The position numbers and the translations under genes are program-made. A DNA stretch of 64,000 nt from Citrobacter amalonaticus (lineage in GTDB: Bacteria; Pseudomonadota; Gammaproteobacteria; Enterobacterales; Enterobacteriaceae), in the NCBI RefSeq assembly GCF_001559075.2, contig NZ_CP014015.2, positions 3,472,001 to 3,536,000 on the forward strand. Direction: 5' to 3'. The notes beneath the pieces were generated by a model, which was given only the letters and a program-made list of their open reading frames with translations, was not told where the DNA came from and searched no databases. Below, in pieces: positions 1-8,050 of this stretch; the first letter of the stretch is position 1; each line of letters opens with the position of its first letter.

Positions 1-75
1 GCGGAATCCCGTCATTTACAGGTCTTCCGCGACTGGCTGTTGCAAAAATCGGTGGTATCTCACCTGGAACGCTGA
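1..75 (+). CDS. C-terminal end of a LysR-type regulator (partial)
   Basis: An open frame enters from the left edge and stops with TGA at 73-75, giving 24 residues. The end reads VFRDWLLQKS, the pattern (FRDWLL) that closes many GcvA-like LysR-type regulators. It runs toward the minus-strand glutamate mutase island and ends just before a REP element, so it could be a local regulator of that island. That role is inference; only the tail is visible and the family call rests on one short motif. Confidence 0.55.
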   Translation, partial: AESRHLQVFRDWLLQKSVVSHLER

Positions 76-99
76 TGGCGGATGACGGGCAAACGGGAA

Positions 100-126
100 G
101 CCGGATAAGCGCATGCGCCATCCGGC
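100..126. repeat. REP element
   Basis: Imperfect palindrome of the enterobacterial REP/PU type: GCCGGATAAGCG, a short centre, then CGCCATCCGGC. It lies between the convergent LysR end and the adenosyltransferase gene. Such units commonly form a 3' hairpin that protects mRNA. Confidence 0.8.
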
Positions 127-136
127 AACGACGTGA

Positions 137-739
137 CTACCAGTCAATTCCTGCCTGAGCCTGAATACCACTGTCAAACGCATGTTTGATCGGGCGCAGT
201 TCGCTCACCGTATCGGCAAGCTCCAGTAACTGCGCGTGACACCCTCGCCCGGTCACAATCACACTCTGCTGCGCCGGACGCTCCCGAATGGCGGCGATCA
301 CCTCGTCGGTATCAAGATAGTGATACGCCAGCATGTAAGTGAGTTCGTCCAGCACCACCAGATCGTAATGCGCATCGGCCAGCATGCGCTTGCTCTCTGC
401 CCAGACGGCGAGCGCCGCGGCGATATCTGACTCGCGGTTTTGCGTTTCCCAGGTAAACCCGGTCCCCATAATGTGAAACTCAACCCCCAGCGGATGCAGG
501 GTGTTGTATTCGCCATTATCCCACTGGCCTTTGATAAACTGCGCGACGCCAACGGTTTTACCATGACCCACCGCACGGGTGGCGGTGCCAAAGGCGGCCG
601 TGGATTTCCCTTTTCCATTACCGGTGAAAACGATCAAAATCCCTTTTTGTTCCGTGGCGGCTGCCACGCGGATATCCACCTGTTCTTTCAGCTTTTGCTG
701 ACGCTGGCGATGACGGTCGCCATTGGCTCGCGCTTGCAT
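137..739 (-). CDS. cobO: Cob(I)alamin adenosyltransferase (BtuR/CobO family)
   Basis: A 200-residue protein of the CobA/CobO/BtuR family, which moves the 5'-deoxyadenosyl group of ATP onto cob(I)alamin to make adenosylcobalamin. The P-loop GNGKGKS lies near residues 40-46, followed by the family features VAQFIKG, LDELTY (Walker-B-like) and VTGRG; the C-terminal end IQAQAGIDW is typical. It is the last gene of the minus-strand island, 9 bp after the mesaconase gene, and so is presumably co-transcribed with the AdoCbl-dependent glutamate mutase. Enteric bacteria usually have a btuR elsewhere, so this is likely a second, pathway-dedicated copy (inference). Confidence 0.93.
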   Translation of the reverse strand: MQARANGDRHRQRQQKLKEQVDIRVAAATEQKGILIVFTGNGKGKSTAAFGTATRAVGHGKTVGVAQFIKGQWDNGEYNTLHPLGVEFHIMGTGFTWETQNRESDIAAALAVWAESKRMLADAHYDLVVLDELTYMLAYHYLDTDEVIAAIRERPAQQSVIVTGRGCHAQLLELADTVSELRPIKHAFDSGIQAQAGIDW

Positions 740-748
740 AAACGCTCC

Positions 749-2401
749 TTAATGTCCTGCCGGGCAGGATGCACAACGATGCTGTTGTTCAAACTGGCTG
801 AAGAAGTTGTTTCCTTTGTCGTCTACCAGCACGAAGGCCGGCAGGTTTTCAACTTCCATCATCCAGACCGCTTCCATTCCCAGTTCGGGGTATTCGAGGC
901 AGCGCAGGCTTTTCACGTATTGCTGCGCCAGTAAGGCTGCGGCGCCGCCGATGCTGCCGAGGTTGAATCCGCCGTGTTTATGGCAGGCCTCGGTGACCTG
1001 CGAACTGCGGTTGCCTTTGGACAGCATGATCAGGCTACCGCCAGCGGCCTGGAAGGCATCGACATAACCGTCCATGCGCCCGCCGGTGGTTGGCCCGAGC
1101 GAGCCACAGGCCATCTGATCCGGCGTTTTGGCCGGGCCTGCGTAGTAGACAATGTGATCTTTCATGTACGCTGGCATCGCTTCGCCGTTGTCCAGGCGCT
1201 CTTTGAGTTTGGCGTGCACGATGTCGCGGGCGACGACGATCGGGCCGTTTAGCGAAAGCCGCGTACCGACGGGCAGGGCGGATAAATCATGCAGGATCTC
1301 GCGCAGCGGACGGTTCAGATCCAGGTTTACGCTCTGCGCGCTGTTCTCGATGCGGCTGGATTCAGGGATAAATTTGCCCGGGTTATGCTCGAGTTTTTCC
1401 AGCCAGATCCCGTGTTTGTTGATCTTCGCTTTGATATTGCGATCGGCGGAGCAGGAGAGAGCCATCGCGATCGGGCAGGAGCCGCCGTGGCGCGGCAGAC
1501 GAATGACGCGAATATCATGGGCGAAATATTTGCCGCCAAACTGTGCGCCAATGCCAAATTCACGGCTGGCATTGAGCAGCGCGGATTCCAGCGCGGTGTC
1601 ACGAAACGCCTGACCCAGTTCGTTACCGCTGGTGGGCAGGTTGTCGTAATACTTGGTTGAGGCCAGTTTGGCGACCTTGAGCGCCTGATCTGCGGAGAGA
1701 CCACCGACGACAAAAGCGATGTGATACGGCGGGCAGGCTGCGGTGCCCAGCGATTTCATCTTCTCGATCAGGAAGGCGGTGAGCTTTTCCGGTTGCAGGA
1801 TCGATTTGGTCTCCTGGAACAGCGCCGCTTTGTTGGCTGAGCCGCCGCCCTTATTGACGAACAGGAAGCGGTATTCGTTACCCGGCGTGGCGCTGATATC
1901 GATCTGCGCCGGCAGGTTGGTGCCGGTATTGACCTCGGTATACATATCCAGCGCGGCGTTTTGCGAGTAGCGCAGGTTATTTTCCTTAAAGGTGGTGTAA
2001 ATCCCTTTGCTGAGCGCTTCGGCGTCATCGCCGCCGGTCCATATCTGTTGGCCTTTGCTGGCGACCACTGTCGCCGTACCTGTGTCCTGGCAGTTCGGCA
2101 GCACGCCTTTCGCCGACACTTCCGCATTACGTAACAGCTGCAGGGCGACATATTTGTCGTTACTGCTGGCCTGCGGATCGTGCAGGATGCTGGCAATCTG
2201 CTTTAAATGTCCGGAGCGCAGGAAGAACGATGCTTCATAGAATGCCTGTTGCGCCAGCAGCGTTAATGCTTCCGGCGCCACTTTGATGACCTCTTCGCCA
2301 TCTAACTCTGTCACCGTAACATGCTGATTGCTCAGTAATTCGTATTCCGTACTCTCTTTGCTTTGTACAAAGAGTTCTTGCCAGACAAAGGGTTTAGACA
2401 T
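749..2401 (-). CDS. fumD: Class I fumarate hydratase / mesaconase
   Basis: A 550-residue class I [4Fe-4S] fumarase. The expected cluster cysteines are present: C104 (PNCQDTG), C223 (AACPPYH) and C309 (GGSCPIA). Within a glutamate mutase/methylaspartate lyase cluster the fitting role is hydration of mesaconate to (S)-citramalate; the FumD protein of the equivalent E. coli O157:H7 island is a described mesaconase/fumarase. I chose the ATG at 2401 because GAGAAG sits about 5 bp upstream; a GTG four codons earlier overlaps that ribosome site. It follows the glutaminase gene after a REP-containing gap of 113 bp and precedes the adenosyltransferase. Mesaconase preference over fumarase activity cannot be read from sequence. 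Confidence 0.92.
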   Translation of the reverse strand: MSKPFVWQELFVQSKESTEYELLSNQHVTVTELDGEEVIKVAPEALTLLAQQAFYEASFFLRSGHLKQIASILHDPQASSNDKYVALQLLRNAEVSAKGVLPNCQDTGTATVVASKGQQIWTGGDDAEALSKGIYTTFKENNLRYSQNAALDMYTEVNTGTNLPAQIDISATPGNEYRFLFVNKGGGSANKAALFQETKSILQPEKLTAFLIEKMKSLGTAACPPYHIAFVVGGLSADQALKVAKLASTKYYDNLPTSGNELGQAFRDTALESALLNASREFGIGAQFGGKYFAHDIRVIRLPRHGGSCPIAMALSCSADRNIKAKINKHGIWLEKLEHNPGKFIPESSRIENSAQSVNLDLNRPLREILHDLSALPVGTRLSLNGPIVVARDIVHAKLKERLDNGEAMPAYMKDHIVYYAGPAKTPDQMACGSLGPTTGGRMDGYVDAFQAAGGSLIMLSKGNRSSQVTEACHKHGGFNLGSIGGAAALLAQQYVKSLRCLEYPELGMEAVWMMEVENLPAFVLVDDKGNNFFSQFEQQHRCASCPAGH

Positions 2402-2477
2402 GTTACTTCTCACGTTAAGGTTGATATCGCCGGAGGGCGTCGTCGTGCCGTATCCGACTTACAAAAAAGCCTGATTC

Positions 2478-2509
2478 GTAGGCCGGATTCGCATGAGCGC
2501 CATCCGGCA
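2478..2509. repeat. REP element
   Basis: GTAGGCCGGATTCG and CGCCATCCGGC arms form a REP-type palindrome in the 113-bp gap between the glutaminase and fumD genes, inside a likely polycistronic transcript. Confidence 0.75.
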
Positions 2510-2514
2510 TCCGC

Positions 2515-3516
2515 TTAATGCGCCATAAAGAGATTGGCCTGCGTTGCATGGGCAACATATTCAATAGTCTGCTGGGCGCGCACGCTGTTCCCGGCGCTGT
2601 CCAGCGGCGGTGAGTAAACGGCGATGGCGTATTGTCCCGGTACCACCGCGACCATTCCCCCGCCGACGCCACTTTTCGCCGGAATACCGACGGTGTACAG
2701 CCATTTTCCGCTGCCGTCGTAGAGACCGGCGATGGCCATTTCAGCCAGTACCTGCGGAACATAGCGCTCATTGAGCAACTGTTTGCCGGTGAACGGCGAT
2801 TTCCCCTTGTTGGCCAGTACGGCACCCATTTTGGCAAGTTGCTCAACGGTGACGTCTACTGAACACTGGCGGGTGTAGATCTCCACGGCCTCCTGCGTGT
2901 TGCCGTAGAAGCTGTTGTACGATGCCATTAATTGCGCCAGCGCCTGATTGTGCTGGTTGGTCTCCATTTCCGATCGAAATACCGGTTCATTGACCGTGAG
3001 CGTGGCGTCGGCCCAGGCGTTCAGGTTGGCGAGGATTTTGTTCCAGCGGTCGGTTTTGTCTTTGGCATCAATCAGGCTGACGGTACTCATGGCGCCAGCA
3101 TTGACCAGCGGATTCTCCGGTGCGCCTCGGGTGAGTTCGACCGCGAGACCGGAATTAAAGGGCAGGCCGGTAGCATTGGCGCCGAGTTTATCCAGCACCT
3201 CTTGTGGCCCACGCTGTTCCATCGCCAGCGCGAGGGTGAAGACTTTGCTCAGCGATTCCATTGGGAATGCTTTGTTGATGTCTCCGGTCTGGTAAATTTT
3301 GCCGTCAACGGTAGCGAGGGTAATGGCGAAGTTGTTAGGGCTGTAGGTGGCAAGAGCAGGGATATAGTCGGCGACTTTGCCGTCGTCGTTACTTTTGTAT
3401 TTCTGGTGTGCCTGTTCGATCAATGCGGCGTAGTCCGGTGCCGTTTGCGCCAGCGTGGCGGCGCTAAAAAACAGGCTGGCGGTTAACATGCTCGCGCCGA
3501 AGAATTTTACGTTCAT
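2515..3516 (-). CDS. glsA: Exported glutaminase (beta-lactamase-fold family)
   Basis: A 333-residue glutaminase of the serine-dependent GlsA family, hydrolysing L-glutamine to L-glutamate and ammonia. The S-x-x-K catalytic motif is at S88-K91 (ESLSKVF); VNAGAM and SGVGGGM are further family motifs. Unlike the usual cytoplasmic GlsA proteins it begins with a clear Sec-type signal: charged start, hydrophobic stretch about residues 8-22 and a likely cleavage after TLA near residue 23, so it should act in the periplasm. The start at 3516 is chosen because the upstream codons are REP sequence and the signal begins there. It neighbours an amino-acid/dicarboxylate symporter, suggesting that periplasmic glutamine is converted to glutamate and imported for the island's pathway. 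Confidence 0.9.
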   Translation of the reverse strand: MNVKFFGASMLTASLFFSAATLAQTAPDYAALIEQAHQKYKSNDDGKVADYIPALATYSPNNFAITLATVDGKIYQTGDINKAFPMESLSKVFTLALAMEQRGPQEVLDKLGANATGLPFNSGLAVELTRGAPENPLVNAGAMSTVSLIDAKDKTDRWNKILANLNAWADATLTVNEPVFRSEMETNQHNQALAQLMASYNSFYGNTQEAVEIYTRQCSVDVTVEQLAKMGAVLANKGKSPFTGKQLLNERYVPQVLAEMAIAGLYDGSGKWLYTVGIPAKSGVGGGMVAVVPGQYAIAVYSPPLDSAGNSVRAQQTIEYVAHATQANLFMAH

Positions 3517-3547
3517 GGTGCAACCTTGTTGGTGTGATTGGCATGTT

Positions 3548-3633
3548 GCCGGATGGCGGCGCAAGCCCCTTATCCGGCCTACAGGTTAATACTCGATGTG
3601 TAGGCCGGATAAGCAATAGCGCCATCCGGCAAC
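3548..3633. repeat. BIME: two inverted REP elements
   Basis: Two REP units in opposite orientation (about 3548-3582 and 3600-3633), each with GCCGGAT and ATCCGGC arms, fill the 126-bp gap between the symporter and glutaminase genes. Confidence 0.8.
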
Positions 3634-3642
3634 CTTATATCA

Positions 3643-4950
3643 TCAGGACATCACCACTTCTGACGGCTCAGTGGCAGGACGCTCCTGTTCTGGCGTTTTG
3701 ACCGGCGCAGTGCCCCGGCAGCCGGAACCGAAGTGTTCACCTTCCCAGCGACCGACAATCGCGGCGCCCATGGCGTTACTCATCACGTTGGTTGCGGAAC
3801 GTCCCATGTCGAGGAACGGATCGACGCCCATCAGCAGGATCAGACCGGCTTCCGGAATGTTGAACTGGTTGAGGGTAGCGGCAATGACCACCATCGAGGC
3901 ACGCGGTACGCCTGCCATACCTTTGGAGGTCAACATCAGAATCAGCAGCATGGTGATTTGCTCGCCCATGCTCAGTTCAATGTTGCACGCCTGCGCGATA
4001 AAGACGGTGGCAAACGAGCAATAGGCCATTGAACCCACGAGGTTGAAGGAGTAACCGATAGGCAGCACGAAGCTGGCAATCTTGGACGAGACGCCGAATT
4101 TCTCCAGCTTATCCAGAGTGCCCGGGAACGCGGCTTCAGAACTGGACGTGGTAAACGCCAGCAGCGCCGGTTCGAGAATCGCTTTTGTCAGACGACTGAT
4201 GCATGGACCGACAATCACCGTTGACAGGCCGATCAGGATCGCCCACAGCATACCCAGCGTCAGGTAGAACTCACCCATGAAGATCCCGGCGCTCACCATC
4301 ACGCCCAGCCCGCGTTCAGCGATAAGCCCGGAGATCGCGGCGAACACGGTTAACGGGGCGAACAGCATGACGTAACCGGTCAGCTTCAGCATGACGTGAA
4401 CCAGTGAGTCGAGCACCTTCACGATCGGCTCGGCTTTCTCGCCAATGGCGGCCAGACTGCACCCGAGGAAAATCGAGAACACCACGATTTGTAGGATTTC
4501 GTTACGCGCCATTGCATCCACAATGCTGGTCGGTACGGCGTGAGAGATAAACACTTTCAGCGTGAACGGTTCTGACTGCACGGCCGCCACGGCCCCGGCG
4601 TCATGGGCGACGAAGTTAATGCCCGCACCAGGCTGGAACAGATTGACGATGACCAGACCCAGCGCAATCGACAGCAGTGAGGCGCAGATAAACAGGAAAA
4701 AGGTTTTTGAGAATATACGCCCCAGCGTTTTGGCATCGCCCATTTTCGCGATACCGACAACCAGGGTTGAAATAACCAACGGCGCGATAATCATTTTTAC
4801 CATACGTAAAAAGATGGTGGTAAAAATAGAAATATCCTGCGCGTACGATTTTGCTGTATCTGCCGATGCCATATTATTAATAGCCACCCCGGCAATCATG
4901 CCGAGTATCAGGCCTAATATGATCATTTTGGTTAGACTTATTTTCTTCAT
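3643..4950 (-). CDS. Dicarboxylate/amino acid:cation symporter (DAACS family)
   Basis: A 435-residue inner-membrane protein of the GltP/DctA family. It shows the N-terminal hydrophobic helices (MIILGLILGMIAG, IIAPLVISTLVVGIAKMGD), the serine-rich re-entrant loop (LLAFTTSSSEAAFP, about residues 265-280) and the second-loop/TM8 region (MGVDPFLDMGRSATNVMSNA) that bind substrate and cations. The family carries glutamate, aspartate or C4-dicarboxylates with Na+ or H+. Its position between an exported glutaminase and the glutamate mutase genes makes glutamate the best guess; mesaconate or citramalate are alternatives. The last 40 residues are polar and likely cytoplasmic. Confidence 0.9.
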   Translation of the reverse strand: MKKISLTKMIILGLILGMIAGVAINNMASADTAKSYAQDISIFTTIFLRMVKMIIAPLVISTLVVGIAKMGDAKTLGRIFSKTFFLFICASLLSIALGLVIVNLFQPGAGINFVAHDAGAVAAVQSEPFTLKVFISHAVPTSIVDAMARNEILQIVVFSIFLGCSLAAIGEKAEPIVKVLDSLVHVMLKLTGYVMLFAPLTVFAAISGLIAERGLGVMVSAGIFMGEFYLTLGMLWAILIGLSTVIVGPCISRLTKAILEPALLAFTTSSSEAAFPGTLDKLEKFGVSSKIASFVLPIGYSFNLVGSMAYCSFATVFIAQACNIELSMGEQITMLLILMLTSKGMAGVPRASMVVIAATLNQFNIPEAGLILLMGVDPFLDMGRSATNVMSNAMGAAIVGRWEGEHFGSGCRGTAPVKTPEQERPATEPSEVVMS

Positions 4951-4995
4951 TATTACTCCATCGGATCAAGGCTGGTCTGTGAAGTGTTGTAGGGT

Positions 4996-5035
4996 AGCGT
5001 GCGCCTGAACCAGGACAGCAGTTCAGGCGCACGCT
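4996..5035. repeat. Perfect 15-bp inverted repeat in the island transcript
   Basis: Arms AGCGTGCGCCTGAAC (4996-5010) and GTTCAGGCGCACGCT (5021-5035) are exactly complementary around a 10-base loop. It lies in the 170-bp gap between the DUF4387 gene and the symporter gene. It differs from the REP consensus and has no T-run on the coding strand, so it looks like an intercistronic stabilising or processing hairpin rather than a full terminator. Confidence 0.85.
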
Positions 5036-5120
5036 GGTTGTGACCAACCGCATGAATTATCTGGAATACAGTGATACAGCGAAATCCTGTACGCCAATGG
5101 ACGTTGTTGTATTTTATTTA

Positions 5121-5438
5121 CTATAGATCGAACTCAATACTTAATAACGGCGCATGCTGCTGCGCGCCATAAACATCATTGTCACCAACGTTGCCGGAAA
5201 TAATATCGCGAGGCATCACGATTTTTACGGCATTCGCCGGGTCGAACCAGACGATGCGATGAATAAAATCAGGTTCAACGTTATATAAGCGGGCAATTAA
5301 CTGCGGGGTTAATTGCTCAGAACGTTTTACCCGCTGATAGTCTTCGCGCGTTTTAAATAAAATATCTAACACCAGTTCATACGGTCCGGCGTTTTTAGAA
5401 CGAATCACCTGCGCCAGGGTGCAAATAGCGTGTTTCAT
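5121..5438 (-). CDS. DUF4387 family protein
   Basis: A 105-residue protein that I recognise as the DUF4387 family, whose function is unassigned. Visible features: LAQVIRSKNAGPYELVLDILF at the N-terminus and a conserved-looking VWFDPANAVKIVMPR segment; no signal peptide or membrane span. Its ATG overlaps the stop of the AtuA-like gene by four bases (ATGA), implying translational coupling and probably a complex with that protein. The size fits the small C-terminal domain seen in longer AtuA proteins, so the two genes may be a split version of one enzyme (inference). Confidence 0.85.
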   Translation of the reverse strand: MKHAICTLAQVIRSKNAGPYELVLDILFKTREDYQRVKRSEQLTPQLIARLYNVEPDFIHRIVWFDPANAVKIVMPRDIISGNVGDNDVYGAQQHAPLLSIEFDL

Positions 5439-6805
5439 GCCTGAACTCCTTCTGGCGTCACCTGTTCGATATGGAAGTCAAAACGCAGGGCGTCGCTGGC
5501 TTCGATCAGGTGATAGATTGAGAACTCATACACCGGCCCGCTTTGAATGTCGGATGGCGAGAACGGGAAGGCGAGGTTGCCTGCCGTGGCGATCCGGTTT
5601 TCGTAGCCGTAGTGCAACAGGGTAGAGCGCACCAGCGAACAGACGCTGTTGGCGATATCCTGCGTTGGCGCGACCACATCCAGCAAAATGCCCAGCTCAT
5701 GCCCGGCGGTTTGCACCGGCTCATGATTACCCATCACGCCGTTCTTGCCGTACAGGTGGAACGTCATGCGGATGCTGTCATCATTCAGCGAGAGGTTGCG
5801 GGCGACGCTGGCCTGAACTTCTTCGAGAATGGTGTCGATGCTGGCAATCATGATCGGATCGCGGGTACCGGCGATGGTCAGGCAACGGAAGCCCACCTGA
5901 CGCGCACCTTCCAGTTTCAGCGCATACGGCGTTTCTTCATGACGGGAACCGCTGACGTACACTTCGCCATCGTTTACCGCTTTGAAACTGCACCCTTTCA
6001 GGTTCAGTACGCCGCCAGGGCCTGGCAGGAAGTACGGATCGGATTTCTCATACAGGGTGTGTGCCGCCGCCGACGTTTCGGTGAACTTGCGTTTCGGGTT
6101 GAACGTCTTCAGCGTAAAGCCGTTGTCGTCGATAATCCCCATTGCGCAGTCAGAGCCGGAACCTGGGGTGGCGGCAATGGCCGCACATTCCAGGATCTTG
6201 CCACAGTGCAGCGCCAGACCTTCATCAAATCCCTGCATAATCGGCAGCGCCGCGAAGCAGGCTGGATCGTAAGCCCGTCCGCCCAATACCACTTGCGCAC
6301 CGGCTTCCAGCGCACGCTGGAACGGTTCGATCCCCATCTGCGCCACGATGTAGGTGCTCTCTTCGATCGCCTCGTGGGTCAGTGCCGGAACAAAGTCCAG
6401 CGCGGTGATTTTGCCGTTATCCAGCGCCTGATGAACCACCTCTTTATTCACATCCGATGGGATCAGCGCCATTGAGAAGGACAGTTTTTCTTCCTGTGCG
6501 ATCTCAAGGATAATCTGCCGACACCACTCAAGGTGCGGTGCTGCACCGGATCCCCCGGCGGTGCCGATCACCACCGGAATGTTGTTCTTAACGCCCGCCG
6601 TGATCATATAGCGCAGATCGCGTTTCACTCCGGCCCGATCGGTAAACGGTTTACCCGCCCCCAGGTAGTGGGGGCCAGGATCGGAGGAGCCTGCGTCAAC
6701 CGCGATCAGATCCGGTGACGCTTCCATGGCTTTACGAAAGCTCTCTTCCGGGAAGCCATAACCCAGGATAGCCGTCGGCGATAAGATCTTAAATGTGCGT
6801 GCCAT
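5435..6805 (-). CDS. AtuA-like (DUF1446) protein
   Basis: A 456-residue protein of the acyclic terpene utilisation AtuA / DUF1446 family. Recognisable stretches are IAVDAGSSDPGPHYLG (about residues 33-48), VIGTAGGSGAAPHLEW (60-75), ALDFVPAL and VVLGGRAYDPACFAALP. AtuA is required for citronellol/geraniol breakdown in Pseudomonas, with no settled catalytic role. Here it is three bases after mal and overlaps the DUF4387 gene, within a glutamate fermentation island. A role on mesaconate, citramalate or a CoA derivative would fit, but this is a guess from context. Confidence 0.88.
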   Translation of the reverse strand: MARTFKILSPTAILGYGFPEESFRKAMEASPDLIAVDAGSSDPGPHYLGAGKPFTDRAGVKRDLRYMITAGVKNNIPVVIGTAGGSGAAPHLEWCRQIILEIAQEEKLSFSMALIPSDVNKEVVHQALDNGKITALDFVPALTHEAIEESTYIVAQMGIEPFQRALEAGAQVVLGGRAYDPACFAALPIMQGFDEGLALHCGKILECAAIAATPGSGSDCAMGIIDDNGFTLKTFNPKRKFTETSAAAHTLYEKSDPYFLPGPGGVLNLKGCSFKAVNDGEVYVSGSRHEETPYALKLEGARQVGFRCLTIAGTRDPIMIASIDTILEEVQASVARNLSLNDDSIRMTFHLYGKNGVMGNHEPVQTAGHELGILLDVVAPTQDIANSVCSLVRSTLLHYGYENRIATAGNLAFPFSPSDIQSGPVYEFSIYHLIEASDALRFDFHIEQVTPEGVQA

Positions 6806-6808
6806 CTC

Positions 6809-8050
6809 TTAATCCTTAGTCTGCAACAGCGCGATGGTGCGGTTCATTTCGTTAAACACGATATTGAGACCTTCATCGAAGCCCATACCCGGCTTGATCA
6901 GCATACGCATTGGACGGGCGGCGAGAGCCACATGTACGCAGGTGCGGGCGCTGATTTCGGTTTCGTTGCAGGTACCGCCCTGATAGGCTTCCATCCCGTG
7001 CTTGTTGCAGTACAGCACCGCGTCAACGATGTTGTGAATGCCGCCGAGATCCGGGGTTTTGATCTGCACCATGTGACAGCTGCCGGCATCGGTGAAGTCC
7101 ACGATGTCCTGATAGGTGTTACACCATTCGTCGGCGACAATTTTCACGCCGGAACCCAGACGGGTCAGCTCTTTGGTGATGGCGGTCAGCATACGGATCT
7201 GATCCGGTTTGTTGCCTGCATCGACCGGGCCTTCAATGTACAGCGGCAGACCCTGCGCTTCTTTTTCGAGGCTGGCGATATACTCGGCGCAGCGCACCGG
7301 GTCCATATCGAAGATCAGACCGATGGTGCCATACACGTCGATATGCAGCGTCGGGTGGTAGCGTGGGCTGGTGCGCAGGCTGAGAATACGGTCGGACAAC
7401 CAGCGTACGTACTCACGCAGTTTTTCGCCTTTGAAGCCGAGCTTCTCTTCAACGTTGTTGATCAGCGCGTGCGGCAGGACGTCAACGCCTTTGAGGATCA
7501 TCTTGTCGACGGCGATGTAGCGGTCGTCGCCGCTCTGGCCAAATAACGGAATGGCTTCCGGTACGCACGGCAGTTGCCATTCGTCGCACACCACTTCCGT
7601 TTTCAGGCGGCCTGAAGCCAGCGCGGTAGCGTCAAGCAGCGCCTGTGACAGACCGTAACGAACGGCGGTATGCAGCAAATTACCGTCGATGCGCAGTTTG
7701 TCGAAGAAACGGGCGTTCGGCAGAAACGCATCCACGTCGCGGCCTTCCAGCAGCGGTTTAATGTGATCGTTGAGGAACGGAATAAAATGTTCAGCCAGGA
7801 ACAGCGGATCACGACCGCCGGCACCGGAGTACTGAACGGCGGCGCAATCACCCACCGCGACGGCGCCGTTTTCCAGAATCAGCTGTACGGAAACGCACTC
7901 GCCAGCCTGGCGTACAGAGGTAAAGCCCGGGGTAACCGGATCGCCGGTATAAATAAACCCGTCATGACCTGCGCCATTTTTGATCGCCTGCTGGTCATCA
8001 AAATAGAATGAGGAGTAGCCAGCGGTAAAAAGCGCCTGTTTAATTTTCAT
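6809..8050 (-). CDS. mal: Methylaspartate ammonia-lyase
   Basis: A 413-residue enolase-superfamily enzyme that removes ammonia from (2S,3S)-3-methylaspartate to give mesaconate. Key residues known from the Citrobacter amalonaticus structure are all in register: H194 (VLPH), metal ligands D238 (HIDVYG), E273 (YIEGP) and D307 (VADEW), and the catalytic base K331 (IKTPD). The protein appears nearly identical to the C. amalonaticus enzyme as I recall it, which supports the genus assignment. Its start ATG shares one base with the glmE stop, so the pair is translationally coupled. Confidence 0.98.
   Translation of the reverse strand: MKIKQALFTAGYSSFYFDDQQAIKNGAGHDGFIYTGDPVTPGFTSVRQAGECVSVQLILENGAVAVGDCAAVQYSGAGGRDPLFLAEHFIPFLNDHIKPLLEGRDVDAFLPNARFFDKLRIDGNLLHTAVRYGLSQALLDATALASGRLKTEVVCDEWQLPCVPEAIPLFGQSGDDRYIAVDKMILKGVDVLPHALINNVEEKLGFKGEKLREYVRWLSDRILSLRTSPRYHPTLHIDVYGTIGLIFDMDPVRCAEYIASLEKEAQGLPLYIEGPVDAGNKPDQIRMLTAITKELTRLGSGVKIVADEWCNTYQDIVDFTDAGSCHMVQIKTPDLGGIHNIVDAVLYCNKHGMEAYQGGTCNETEISARTCVHVALAARPMRMLIKPGMGFDEGLNIVFNEMNRTIALLQTKD

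Noticed and set aside
5543..6475. 310-codon open frame antisense to the AtuA-like gene
   Set aside because: GC-rich third-position shadow of a clear family gene, no recognised motifs and no ribosome site.
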